From assembly GCA_937871635.1 (NCBI GenBank), contig CALMNS010000489.1, positions 1 through 14,642 of the forward strand: DNA of 14,642 bases, read 5' to 3'. Below the pieces are notes generated by a model. The model was not told where the DNA came from. It did no database searches and saw nothing but the letters and a program-made list of their open reading frames with translations. The first letter of the stretch is position 1. The number at the start of each line of letters is the position of its first letter. Shown piece after piece: positions 1-7,418 of this stretch. Source of the DNA: an uncultured Solirubrobacter sp. GTDB lineage: Bacteria > Actinomycetota > Thermoleophilia > Solirubrobacterales > Solirubrobacteraceae. Position numbers and translations under genes: made by a program.

Positions 1-1
1 C

Positions 2-403
2 GGCTTGCAGGTGTACTTCTGCGACCCGCAGAGCCCCTGGCAGCGCGGCACCAACGAGAACACAAACGGGCTGCTGCGCCAGTACTTTCCCAAGGGCACC
101 GACCTCGCGCGCCACCGCCCCGACGACCTGGCCGCCGTCGCCGACGCGCTCAACAGCCGGCCTCGCAAGACGCTCAGATGGCGCACCCCTGCGGAGATGC
201 TCGACGAGTCCCTGGCCGCTGCGGCCCTGACGCACTCCAACACACGCAGCTTCACAGCACCGCGGGTCCCGCAGCGTCGCACGCGCGGCTATCGCCGCTG
301 CGGCCTCGCCCTACGGGCTCGACCTCCGCGACGACAGCCGCGCGACGAACCACACCACTTCCTCGACGCGTGGTTTCACTCGCTACCGTCCGCTCACCGA
401 TAA
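2..403 (+). CDS. IS30-family transposase, C-terminal part (cut by window edge)
   Basis: The reading frame enters from the left edge. It encodes the end of an IS30-type DDE transposase: the stretch F-C-D-P-Q-S-P-W-Q-R-G-T-N-E-N-T-N-G-L-L carries the last catalytic glutamate (E in GTNEN). It is followed by the family-typical RQYFPKGTDL and the RPRKTLRWRTPAEML block that closes the catalytic core. After about residue 75 (near position 235) the remaining ~55 residues are Arg/Pro-rich and resemble nothing I recognise. Members usually end soon after the PAE-L block, so this tail is probably read-through of a frameshifted or rearranged end. The stop at 401-403 lies directly before a probable IS30 terminal repeat, so this is the right end of the element. 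The N-terminal helix-turn-helix and the first two catalytic Asp residues are outside the window, so integrity cannot be judged. Confidence 0.8.
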   Translation, partial: GLQVYFCDPQSPWQRGTNENTNGLLRQYFPKGTDLARHRPDDLAAVADALNSRPRKTLRWRTPAEMLDESLAAAALTHSNTRSFTAPRVPQRRTRGYRRCGLALRARPPRRQPRDEPHHFLDAWFHSLPSAHR

Positions 404-406
404 CCC

Positions 407-428
407 GGTGTTGCGAGGACCCCTTGAG
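407..428. repeat. Probable right terminal inverted repeat of the IS30-type element
   Basis: The sequence GGTGTTGCGAGGACC followed by CCTTGAG, directly after the stop of the IS30 reading frame, resembles IS30-family ends of actinobacteria as I remember them (GTGTTGC, then an ACC-TTGA tail). The left partner is outside the window, so pairing cannot be tested. Sequence homologous to an IS3 transposase starts immediately after it, which fits an IS30 element inserted into an IS3 copy. Confidence 0.45.
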
Positions 429-429
429 T

Positions 430-746
430 CCGGGCAATACACCAGCGGCGACTACACCCAGACCCTCGATGACCATGGCGTTCTCGCGTCAGTCGGGTCG
501 ACCGGTGACGCCTACGACAACGCTCTCGCGGAGTCCTTCGTCGACTCCTTCAAGACCGAACTCATCGCCGACCGCGTCTGGCGAACCCGCAGCCAGCTCG
601 AGCTCGCGATCGTCGAATGGGTCGGGTGGTTCAACGCCGCCCGCCTGCACTCCGCGCTCGACGATCTATCGCCCCGGCAGTTCGAGGAACTGAGCACCAT
701 CGCCCAGATTGAGAAGATCAACAGCAACCCCATGCTTTCCACCTAA
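430..746 (+). pseudogene. IS3-family transposase OrfB, 3' fragment
   Basis: About 105 C-terminal residues of an IS3-family OrfB (integrase core). Recognisable pieces are GQYTS-DYTQTLDDHG (the region after the second catalytic Asp), GDAYDNALAESFVDSFKTELI with the catalytic Glu in LAESF, and the HSALDDLSPRQFEE end block. The usual HTD-G-S-QYTS start is cut at about position 430, where the IS30 end abuts. OrfA and the first two thirds of OrfB are therefore missing and the gene is dead. The stop at 744-746 is followed three bases later by the right inverted repeat, so the 3' end is native. No start codon belonging to the original gene remains. Confidence 0.85.
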
Positions 747-748
747 CC

Positions 749-776
749 CGGTCTCCGCCGAACCCGGGACGGCTCA
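749..776. repeat. Right inverted repeat of the IS3-family element
   Basis: The segment GGTCTCCGCCGAACCCGGG followed by ACGGCTCA has the hallmarks of actinobacterial IS3 ends. Read on the minus strand it starts TGAGCCGTCCCGGGTT and runs into CGGCGGAGACC, close to the common TGAACCGCCCCGGGTT pattern, with a terminal TG/CA. It follows the OrfB stop immediately. The left partner is missing. Confidence 0.6.
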
Positions 777-794
777 GCGCGTCGATGTTGTCGT

Positions 795-2307
795 CGCGTG
801 TAATGGGGATGTTGGGGCGATGGAACCGGGTCGGTGACGGGCGGTTGAAGGCGTGACGGGTCGCGGCGTGCCGGCGGCGGCTGGTCTTCGTGCGGAGCCG
901 CCTGCGTCAGGCGGCGGGGAGTGCGCGGATGCGGGTGAGCGCTTCGATGAACGCGGTGCGCCAGGGCCAGCGGGCGGGGAGATGCAAGGTCCAGGTTCGA
1001 GCGGTGCGGGTGAGGCGACCGGGAAGGGCGAGCAGTCGGCGGCGGAAGGTCCGGGCGGCGCGGAGGGTCTGGCCGGGAAGGCCGAGGAGTCCGGTCCAGC
1101 AGGTTGTGCGCGAGCGCGGCGATGACCGTCCAGGCGGCGTTGGCCATGAACTGGCCGGAGGGGAAGTGTGCGAGGGCTTGATCTTTGAGGTCGCGGATCG
1201 CGAGCTCGACGACGGCGTGCTGGCGGTGCTCGGCCTCGACGACAAAAAGCGCGTCGGTGCGGTTGGTCGCGAACGCGAAGTGCTCCCAAGACGGCAGCAA
1301 CTCACCCTGCTGGCTCAGCGTCCGGACCCGGCGGACGACGAGCCGCCGGTCTCCAAGGACGGTCTCTGAGATCTGCGCGATGCTCGTCGGCGGGTAGTTC
1401 TCCAAGGTCTGCCAGGCGGCGTCATCGATCTGCTCGATTGCGTCGCGGACGGCGGGTTGGAGACGAACGCCGATCGAGAACTCCCAGCCCGCCCGGTCGA
1501 GTCGCGCGAACGTCTTTGCGTTCCAGAACCCGGAGTCGGCGCGCAGCAGCTTCGGGCCGCCCGCGCCGGCCCGATCAACCCGGGCGATGAGCTCGTCTAG
1601 GAAGCGCAGCATTCCGCGTGAGGTGTGCGCCGACCCGGTCCGGCAGCGGATGTGGAGCACTTCGCCGGTGTCGGCGCGGGTCGCGAGGATCGGGTGGTAA
1701 CCCCGAACGCGGGGGTAGCCGAACGCCGCACCCTGCTTCGCGCGGCCGTGGACCTCCCCGACGAACGAGTCAACGTCGATCACCAGCCGCCCGTCGCCCG
1801 GTCCGGCGCCCGCCGCCCACGCCCGCTTCAACGTTTCGGCGAGGACTCGGTCGAGCTGGCGGACATGCCCGAACGTGAACGAGCGCAGGAACGTCCCGAC
1901 CGTTGACGGCGCGACGACCGGGTGGCCGAGGACTTGCCCCGTCCGCCCGGACCGGGGCACATCACAGTCATCGATGCAGTCCGCGCCCAAGGCCATCGCC
2001 GAGATCAGCGTCATGACCTTCGCGCCCGGGTTTGCCGCTCCGGGCCGGTCTCCGAGGTCGACCGTCTGCTCGACGAGCGCCTCGATCCCGAGCCGCCCGG
2101 CGAGCGTCGCCGGCAGCGCAACCCCAGCCTGAGCGACCGCTCGCCGGTCATCGAACACGACCTCCACGCCATCCAGTCCGACCCGCCCGTCATCGTCCAC
2201 CCTGAAGGTGACCTCCTGTGCGGGCCCCGGCTGCCCCACACAGCCGACAAAAGCCTGCTCAGGAGGTAATTCTTCACTCACTATCGGACAGAACCACCCG
2301 ACACGCG
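795..2307 (-). mobile_element. IS1380-family element, boundaries tentative
   Basis: The element is defined mainly by its transposase at 907-2281. The only candidate for terminal inverted repeats that I found is CGCGTGT at 795-801 facing ACACGCG at 2301-2307, with G-rich sequence following on the inner side of each. This gives ~1.5 kb, a usual IS1380 length. No target duplication was seen next to these ends. The right end lies where similarity to the serine recombinase stops (about 2308), which supports that boundary. At 2294-2312 there is also a 7-bp stem, CCACCCG/CGGGTGG with a 5-base loop. The left end lies close to the IS3 right repeat. Confidence 0.45.
907..2281 (-). pseudogene. IS1380-family DDE transposase, frameshifted
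   Basis: The protein reads through the typical IS1380 course: GAKVMTLISAMALGADCIDDCDVPRSG, APSTVGTFLRSFTFGHVRQLDRVL, LVIDVDSF (first catalytic Asp), YPRVRGYHPILATRADTGEVLHIR, LLRADSGFW (second Asp) and HAVVELAIRDLKDQALAHFPSG (Glu). All three catalytic residues are present. Near 1095-1103 the frame breaks. Up to AALAHNLL it is in one frame, but the family continuation WTGLLGLPGQTLRAARTF through to ALTRIRALPAA and a stop at 907-909 is in another. Without the repair, translation runs on to 743 through an Arg/Pro-rich nonsense tail. The repaired length of about 458 residues fits the family. I chose GTG at 2281 (VSEELPPEQ) because the upstream in-frame codons to 2335 belong to the interrupted recombinase. 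No clear ribosome binding site precedes it. Confidence 0.85.
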
Positions 2308-2811
2308 GGTGGATCGAGGCTAAGAGCGCCGGCAATGTGACGTGCTTGCCCTGATTGGGCGGATGCTGTGCGGCCTGCCAGGTCCCCGGGGTCGGTCAGG
2401 GCGGTGTGAGCGTTGGCGTTGACGTACCGGCCGGAGCGGACCTCCCCGAGATACGTTCGGGGGCGCGGCGCATGGGTTACCGCGCTCGTGCTCCAGACCG
2501 GGTTTCACTTCCCCGGTTCGCATTTCGTGCTCTTCGAGGAACGCGCCGAGCTCGCGGAGGCTTGCTCCCTCCGCCCGGCGACGGAACGCCTCGGTTATCA
2601 GCGGCCCCGTCGTCGAATGCGGCCGGAGGCGACCGGCGCGAGTCTTGCGATAGCCGACCGGCACCGAGTGGGTGACCTGCACCCCGCGTGCCATCGCGCG
2701 CTGACGGGCGGCGTCCCAATCAGCGCGGATTCCGTCGAGCTGGAACTCGGCGACGCTCAGCAGGATCTGGAGGACGAGCCGCCCAGCGTCGGTGTTCGCG
2801 TCAAGCCATAT
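2308..2811 (-). pseudogene. Large serine recombinase fragment, truncated at both ends
   Basis: On the minus strand the reading DANTDAGRLVLQILLSVAEFQLD, then ADWDAARQRAMARGV, PVGYRK and ITEAFRRRAEGASLRELGAFLEEH is the end of the resolvase domain and the start of the recombinase domain of a large serine integrase/resolvase. Two frameshifts follow. At about 2496-2505 the family course moves frame to WSTSAVTHA and RTYLGEVRSGRYVNANAHTALTDPG. In the CCCCGGGG run at about 2384-2391 it moves again to TWQAAQHPPNQGKHVTLPALLASI. Similarity then stops where the IS1380 element begins. The N-terminal catalytic domain with the nucleophilic Ser is absent upstream of about 2811, and the zinc-ribbon and coiled-coil part is lost. 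This is a dead relic of an integrative element or phage. Its orphan 3' part is not found beyond the IS1380 copy. Confidence 0.75.
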
Positions 2812-2880
2812 CAGTGCCGAGCTCCTTTCGTATACGGTTGTTCCTGTAGGACGCGTAGGTGAGCAACAGACAGGCCACCT

Positions 2881-2909
2881 TTCTCACAGGCAGCGACTCC
2901 GTTTATGCT
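2881..2909 (+). promoter_or_regulatory. Candidate promoter for the aldehyde dehydrogenase
   Basis: TTCTCA at 2881-2886 and TATGCT at 2904-2909 are separated by 17 bases and each match 4 of 6 positions of the vegetative sigma consensus. They lie in the 212-bp gap between the recombinase relic and the dehydrogenase start, leaving a leader of about 108 bases. Actinobacterial promoters are loose, so this is only the best candidate seen by eye. Confidence 0.3.
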
Positions 2910-3023
2910 GAGTCGAGAAGCGAGTCGGTCTTTGCCCAGACACCGGTGCAGTGCGTGACCGCGTCCCTTTGGCATTCGCGAAGCTGCCCCATCAGTACAA
3001 GCTAAGGAGGCGAGGAACCCGCA

Positions 3024-4394
3024 GTGACTGATTATGCCGTCGTCGATCCAGCCACCGGTGAGACGCTCAACACGTATCCAACGATCTCCGACGACAACCT
3101 GCGGGCCGCCACCGGTCGCGCGCACGAGGCGCACAGCAGTTGGAAGGCCTCAACAACCATCGAGGACCGCGCAGCCATCATCCGCCGCGTCAGCGTGCTC
3201 CACGCCGAGCGCCGCGAGGAGCTCGCGGACACCATCGTCCGGGAGATGGGCAAGCCGATCGAGCAAGCCCGTGACGAGGTGGACTTCTGCGTCTCGATCT
3301 ACGACTTCTACGCCGACAACGCAGTGGAGTTGCTGGCCGACGAGCCCATCAAGCTGCTCGAAGGCGAAGGCTTAGCGGTCGTTCGCAAGAGCTCCTACGG
3401 CGTCCTGCTCGGGATCATGCCGTGGAATTATCCCTATTACCAAGTGGCGCGCTTTGCGGGGCCGAACCTCGTCATCGGCAACACGGTGCTGCTCAAGCAC
3501 GCGCCGCAGTGCCCTGAGTCCGCCGCGGCAATGGAGCGAATCTTCCACGACGCCGGGGTTCCCACCGATGCCTACATCAACGTCTACGCCACCAACGAGC
3601 AGGTCGCGTGGGTGATCGCAGACCCGCGCGTGCGCGGTGTCTCGCTGACCGGCTCAGAGCGCGCGGGCGCGGCGGTCGCGGAGATCGCCGGCCGCAATCT
3701 CAAGAAGGTCGTGCTCGAGCTCGGTGGCGCGGACCCCTTCATCCTCCTGGGCACTCAGGACCTCGACGGCGCCGTCGAGCAGGCTGTGAGCGCGCGCCTG
3801 GAGAACTCCGGACAGGCGTGCAATGCCGCTAAGCGCTTCATCGTCGTCGAAGAGCTCTACGACGAGTTCCTCGACCGCTTCACGAAGGCGCTGACCGCCG
3901 TTGAGCCCGGCAACCCAAAGTCTCCCGACACGGTGGTCGGCCCCCTCTCGTCGGCGCTGGCCTCCGAGCGGCTCGAGGATCAGGTCAAGCGCGCGGTCGA
4001 GCAGGGCGCCAAGCTTGTGGCCGGCGGGACCCGTGACGGCAACTTCTTCGCGACGACCGTCCTGACCGGCGTGGAGCCCGGCAACGACGCCTACCACGAG
4101 GAGTTCTTCGGCCCGGTCGCCCAGATTTACCGCGTGGCCGACGAGGATGCCGCGGTGCAGCTGGCCAACGACACGCCCTACGGCCTGGGCTCCTACGTCA
4201 TCACCGACGACGAGGACCAAGCAATGCGGGTCGCCAACCAGATCGACGCCGGCATGGTCTTCGTCAACATCGTCGGCGCCGAGGCCGCCGAACTACCCTT
4301 CGGCGGCGTCAAGCGCTCGGGCTATGGCCGCGAGCTCGGCCGCTTCGGCCTCGACGAGTTCGTCAACAAGAAGCTCATCCGCGTCGGAGGTTGA
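3024..4394 (+). CDS. NAD(P)-dependent aldehyde dehydrogenase, GabD1/succinate-semialdehyde dehydrogenase-like
   Basis: A 456-residue aldehyde dehydrogenase that oxidises an aldehyde to the acid in the cytosol. Family landmarks are GIMPWNYP at 130-137 with the oxyanion Asn135, the cofactor-binding Lys158 in LLKHA, GSERAG at 210-215 in the Rossmann fold, LELGGADPF with general base Glu232, NSGQACNAAKRF with nucleophile Cys266, and the closing PFGGVKRSGYGRELG. Length and the ENSGQACNAAKRFIV signature point to the short SSADH branch (GabD1 type), so succinate semialdehyde is the first guess. Substrate is not proven by sequence. Translation starts at GTG 3024, preceded by AAGGAGG at 3004-3010 and a nearer GAGG at 3012-3015. 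The gene converges on the M28 hydrolase with only 5 bp between stop codons, leaving no room for a separate terminator. Confidence 0.9.
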   Translation: MTDYAVVDPATGETLNTYPTISDDNLRAATGRAHEAHSSWKASTTIEDRAAIIRRVSVLHAERREELADTIVREMGKPIEQARDEVDFCVSIYDFYADNAVELLADEPIKLLEGEGLAVVRKSSYGVLLGIMPWNYPYYQVARFAGPNLVIGNTVLLKHAPQCPESAAAMERIFHDAGVPTDAYINVYATNEQVAWVIADPRVRGVSLTGSERAGAAVAEIAGRNLKKVVLELGGADPFILLGTQDLDGAVEQAVSARLENSGQACNAAKRFIVVEELYDEFLDRFTKALTAVEPGNPKSPDTVVGPLSSALASERLEDQVKRAVEQGAKLVAGGTRDGNFFATTVLTGVEPGNDAYHEEFFGPVAQIYRVADEDAAVQLANDTPYGLGSYVITDDEDQAMRVANQIDAGMVFVNIVGAEAAELPFGGVKRSGYGRELGRFGLDEFVNKKLIRVGG

Positions 4395-4399
4395 GGACT

Positions 4400-5680
4400 T
4401 CAGTGGTCGTGGCCGCCCGACTCCAGCCCTGACGCTAGTCGCCACACCGCGAGCGCGGTGATCTCAGCGGCCGCCTTCACAGCGTTACCGTCGACGTGCT
4501 CAGGCTTGTCGTGCCGCGAGTGATACCGGTAGTCATCCGGCTTGTGGAACCACGCCGCGGGGATTCCAGCCTCCATAAGGCGCCCATTGTCGCCAACGCC
4601 CCAAGCTAGGTCTAGACGCCCCAGCTCGTACCCCAGCTCGGCCGCGCTCTCGTCGAGCAGGGCGTTGAGCCAGGGCGCGTGGTACCGCATTTTGCGGTTG
4701 GGCCATCCGGCTCCCTCGACGAGCCGGAGGCGTCCGCCGACCGCCAACATGTCGAAGTTGATCGCTGCTCTCACCTTCGCACTGGACGCCTGGAGGTGCT
4801 CGACGTACGCCGCTGCTCCAGGAGCACTGCCCTCCTCGCTCGGCAGTGAGACGTACTCAATCGTCGCGTCGAAGTCTAGGTCCTTGAGAACACGGGCGAG
4901 CTCGAGCACCGCCGCGATGCCACTGCCGTTGTCGTTCGCTCCCGGGGCGATCGCGAAGTCCCGATGCGCCATCAGCACGATGCGCTCCAGGCTCTCGCCT
5001 CGTCCCGCTTGCAGGCCGATCACGAGATCCGACTCGACGGTCGGACGCGCCGTTTGCACATCGAGGGTGATGTCGCACTTGCCCGCGCCGAATGCGCGCA
5101 TGAGCCTCATCCCGCCCGCGGCGGCCACGCACACGGTCGGCACCGACCGGTCGGCGAACCGCTGTTGCAGGTCGGCCAGACCGGTCTCCATCGACTGCCG
5201 GTACGGCCATGGCAACGGATGGATGGTGATGATGCCGACCGCGCCCGCGTCCGCGGCCTTCTCTGCCAGTGTCCCCAACCAAAAGAAGTCGAAGCTCTCG
5301 TCCGTCTCCTCAAAGACGACGACCTTCCCGGCCACGTCGTACCGATCGAGCCGTTGATCGTCACCGAGGAACACACCGGGCGCCTGGATGCGCGTCTCGC
5401 TCCCCCTCGTGTAGTACGGCGTGAGCGCCTCGAGCTCTTGGTGGCCGTTGAGCGTCACCGAGCAGCGCTCTTCGCGGTAGCCAGTCACCGAGATCGGCGT
5501 GCGGTCTAGGGACAGGTCCAGCTCTTCGAAGACACCCGCGACGTAGTCCGCGACGGCTGCGTCGCCGGGCTCGCCGGCGAATCGGTCACCGAGTCCGCAA
5601 ATGGCCTCGATGTGCCTCGTGACGGCGCGCGCATCGACCACGAACTGCTTCGGCGTGCGGACATTCATGTGCTCTCCCAC
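4400..5680 (-). CDS. M28-family zinc peptidase/amidohydrolase with PA-like insert
   Basis: A 426-residue co-catalytic di-zinc hydrolase of family M28 (aminopeptidase Y/glutamate carboxypeptidase type). Predicted metal ligands in order are His239 in LMAHRD, bridging Asp250 in PGANDNGSG, Glu283 in LPSEEG with Glu282 as general base, Asp310 in INFDML and His387 in RYHSRHD. The set is complete. Residues ~90-215 look like the protease-associated (PA) domain often inserted in this family. No convincing signal peptide is seen at the N-terminus, so it is probably cytosolic and may cleave a small peptide or N-acyl amino compound rather than protein. Start options are GTG 5680, with GGGAGGGA just upstream, and ATG 5668, with GGGAG upstream; I keep the longer. 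It lies 44 bp downstream of the aminotransferase-fold gene on the same strand, probably in one transcript. Confidence 0.88.
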   Translation of the reverse strand: MGEHMNVRTPKQFVVDARAVTRHIEAICGLGDRFAGEPGDAAVADYVAGVFEELDLSLDRTPISVTGYREERCSVTLNGHQELEALTPYYTRGSETRIQAPGVFLGDDQRLDRYDVAGKVVVFEETDESFDFFWLGTLAEKAADAGAVGIITIHPLPWPYRQSMETGLADLQQRFADRSVPTVCVAAAGGMRLMRAFGAGKCDITLDVQTARPTVESDLVIGLQAGRGESLERIVLMAHRDFAIAPGANDNGSGIAAVLELARVLKDLDFDATIEYVSLPSEEGSAPGAAAYVEHLQASSAKVRAAINFDMLAVGGRLRLVEGAGWPNRKMRYHAPWLNALLDESAAELGYELGRLDLAWGVGDNGRLMEAGIPAAWFHKPDDYRYHSRHDKPEHVDGNAVKAAAEITALAVWRLASGLESGGHDH

Positions 5681-5724
5681 GATTCCCTCCCCAGCGCTGC
5701 CGTTGACGTCGTGAGAGCAACGGG

Positions 5725-6990
5725 CTAGTTGCGGCCGAAGTACTCCTGCAATCCCTCAGATAGGCGATCGACATCCGCGTCGTCGTTGTATGGCGCCAGA
5801 CCGATCCGCAGACCACCGAGCTCCCCAAGTCCGAGACGGCGCGAGGCCTCGTCTGCGTAGAACGAGCCGGCGGGGACATTGACGCCTCGCGCGGCGAGGA
5901 ACCGCGCGACATCGGTCACGTCGTGACCTTCGAAGGTCACGAGCAGCGTGGGGGTCCTGCGCCGGGCGCGCGAGTGGACCGTGCAGCCCGGTAGTCGCTC
6001 CAGCGTTCGCTCGATTCGGTCCCGCAGCCTCGCCTCGTGATCTTCGACCGCTCTCATCGCCGCACGGAGTCGATCTCTCCGCGAACCGGAGGTCGGCGCC
6101 ACGCCGGCTAAGAAGTCCACGGCCGCCGTGGTACCGGCCAACTGCTCGTAGGGCAACGTCCCGAGCTCGAACTTCTCCGGGACGGCGGCGGTCGCGGTGA
6201 GCAGCTTGTCCGGAGCGATCCTCTCAAGTACGTGCGGGTGTCCGTAGAGGACACCGCAGTGCGGTCCGAGGAACTTGTACGGCGAGCACCCAAAGAAGTC
6301 TGCTCCCAACGCAGCGACGTCGACGAACGCGTGTGCTGCGTAGTGAACGCCATCGACGTACAGCCAACCTCCGACGTCATGTACCATCTCGGCGATCGTC
6401 GGCAGGTCCGGCATCGTCCCAATGAGGTTCGAAGCTGCAGTCACCGCGACGACCTTCGTCCTGTTCGAGAGCAGCCTCTCGATCTGCGACGGGTCGAGTT
6501 CCGCTGTCGTCGGCTCGAAATCCGCGAAGCGCACGATCGCGCCGCGCGTCGCGGCCGCGATAACCCAAGGGCTGACGTTGGCGTAATGGTCGAGTCGTGT
6601 CACCACCACCTCGTCGCCGGCCTTCCACTCCTTCGCGATCGCTCGGGCCATGTCCATCGTGTTCTGCGTCATGCTGCGCCCGACGACCACTCCAGCCGAC
6701 TCCACACCGAGGAAATCACCCATCGCGCCGCGACAGGCGGCTACTGCGTGCTCAGCGTTTCGCTCTGCTTGGGTCGCCGTCCCCTGGTTGGCGAGTGGTC
6801 CAGTGATCGTCTCGTACATCGCGCGCGCGACCGGCTCTGGCGTCTGCGTCCCGCCGGGCCCGTCGAAATGCGCCGCGCCAGCCTTCAGGGAGGGGAAGTG
6901 AGCGCGCAGGGTCGCGACGTCTAGGTCCAGTCCGGCTTCGAGGGAACTCCACACGCTCACGCCTTTCGTCGGCTTTCCACGCTCGGGCAC
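5725..6990 (-). CDS. Class V aminotransferase-fold PLP protein (annotated in the family as cysteine desulfurase-like)
   Basis: A 421-residue fold-type I PLP enzyme. The PLP-stacking His135 (TRLDHYANVSPW), Asp213 that pairs with the pyridine nitrogen (LYVDGVHYAAHA) and Schiff-base Lys239 (GCSPYKFLGPH) are all visible, as is AHFDGPGGTQTP near the N-terminus. The closest recognised group is the VC1184-like 'cysteine desulfurase-like' family. The C-terminal loop that carries the catalytic Cys in IscS/SufS reads ARGVNVPAGSFYA here, with no Cys. A sulfur-transfer role is therefore doubtful; an aminotransferase, lyase or epimerase role fits the catabolic context better. The frame is open to GTG 6990. 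GTG 6960 or 6954, with GAAAGG just upstream, would remove the non-conserved first 10-12 residues and may be the true start. It heads a two-gene transcript with the M28 gene, divergent from the amidase operon. Confidence 0.85.
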   Translation of the reverse strand: MPERGKPTKGVSVWSSLEAGLDLDVATLRAHFPSLKAGAAHFDGPGGTQTPEPVARAMYETITGPLANQGTATQAERNAEHAVAACRGAMGDFLGVESAGVVVGRSMTQNTMDMARAIAKEWKAGDEVVVTRLDHYANVSPWVIAAATRGAIVRFADFEPTTAELDPSQIERLLSNRTKVVAVTAASNLIGTMPDLPTIAEMVHDVGGWLYVDGVHYAAHAFVDVAALGADFFGCSPYKFLGPHCGVLYGHPHVLERIAPDKLLTATAAVPEKFELGTLPYEQLAGTTAAVDFLAGVAPTSGSRRDRLRAAMRAVEDHEARLRDRIERTLERLPGCTVHSRARRRTPTLLVTFEGHDVTDVARFLAARGVNVPAGSFYADEASRRLGLGELGGLRIGLAPYNDDADVDRLSEGLQEYFGRN

Positions 6991-7009
6991 AAAGATTCAG
7001 GCTGTAGCG

Positions 7010-7038
7010 ACCTTACGCCACAGCCGGCACTAACACAA
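7010..7038 (-). promoter_or_regulatory. Candidate promoter for the aminotransferase-M28 transcript
   Basis: Read on the minus strand, TTGTGT (7038-7033) and TAAGGT (7015-7010) are 17 bases apart, just upstream of the aminotransferase start. Each hexamer matches only three consensus positions. The -35 overlaps the first dyad at 7035-7046, which would suit repression. Weak by itself. Confidence 0.25.
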
Positions 7039-7058
7039 GGTCTTGTTGTACCAGTACA
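7035..7058. promoter_or_regulatory. Two abutting 12-bp dyads, probable GntR-type operator
   Basis: ACAAG-GT-CTTGT (7035-7046) is followed without a gap by TGTAC-CA-GTACA (7047-7058). Both are perfect inverted repeats with 5-bp arms and a 2-bp centre. Across the junction, 7043-7053 (TTGTTGTACCA) fits TNGTNNNACNA, the consensus known for FadR-subfamily GntR regulators. The FCD-domain GntR gene lies 2.3 kb downstream in the divergent operon and is the natural candidate to bind here. A closely related element lies upstream of the C45 gene at 12260-12281. Confidence 0.55.
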
Positions 7059-7314
7059 GTCGCGCAAGCTCGCGGGATACCCAGCCACCCCGAACTGGCC
7101 GACTTCGATCGACTGTTGCGCAGCATTCGTCGATCGACGCGGTGCCTAACAGCGAGACCAGCCTGCTGCTGAGCTCCGTCGAGACGGCCGGGTGAAGCCG
7201 GTGGGCAACGGGCGCCTCGCCAAGACCACCCGAGTGCCGAAGGATCGCGTGCCACCGAGGGTCCTTTGCGTTCCGCCTCACGAGCGACCGAGCCTTGCGG
7301 TAAGTCCCTTTCGC

Positions 7315-7343
7315 TTGCAGTACGCCTCCCTCGCTGGTAGAAG
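7315..7343 (+). promoter_or_regulatory. Candidate promoter for the amidase operon
   Basis: TTGCAG at 7315-7320 and TAGAAG at 7338-7343, spaced by 17 bases, precede the amidase start at 7419 by about 75 bases. Matches to consensus are 3 and 4 of 6. Plausible only by position and spacing. Confidence 0.25.
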
Positions 7344-7418
7344 TGGTTCGCGAGGCAATCCAAAGTGGCTTGCTCGACGACCTCCGTCACGCAAGGCGAT
7401 GAAAGAGCGAGGAGCTCG

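Larger units (their letters stand above)
6991..7418. other. Divergent intergenic region with possible gene remnant
   Basis: This 428-bp stretch separates the two divergent transcripts and holds the dyads and candidate promoters listed separately. It also contains a minus-strand open frame at 7030-7281 (83 codons, GTG start) whose second half reads SSRLVSLLGTASIDECC and ends SRELARLYWYNKTLC. Codon third positions are moderately GC-rich, so it might be the relic of a lost gene. I recognise no family, the frame overlaps the dyads at its 3' end, and there is no good ribosome binding site. I do not call it as a gene. Confidence 0.4.

Noticed and set aside
743..906. The 530-codon version of the IS1380 transposase ending at 743
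   Set aside because: Its last ~125 residues are low-complexity Arg/Pro sequence. The family C-terminus (to ALTRIRALPAA) is found in another frame ending at 907.
1085..1110. Programmed translational frameshift in the IS1380 transposase
   Set aside because: No A-rich slippery run or downstream structure was seen, and I know of no frameshift expression in this family. A mutation is simpler.
2413..2862. 149-codon plus-strand open frame upstream of the dehydrogenase
   Set aside because: It is antisense to the serine recombinase relic, which has recognisable family sequence on the minus strand.
2990..3001. Third operator near the aldehyde dehydrogenase start, from a shared CAGTACA word
   Set aside because: Only seven bases are shared with the second dyad and no inverted partner is present, so it could be chance.
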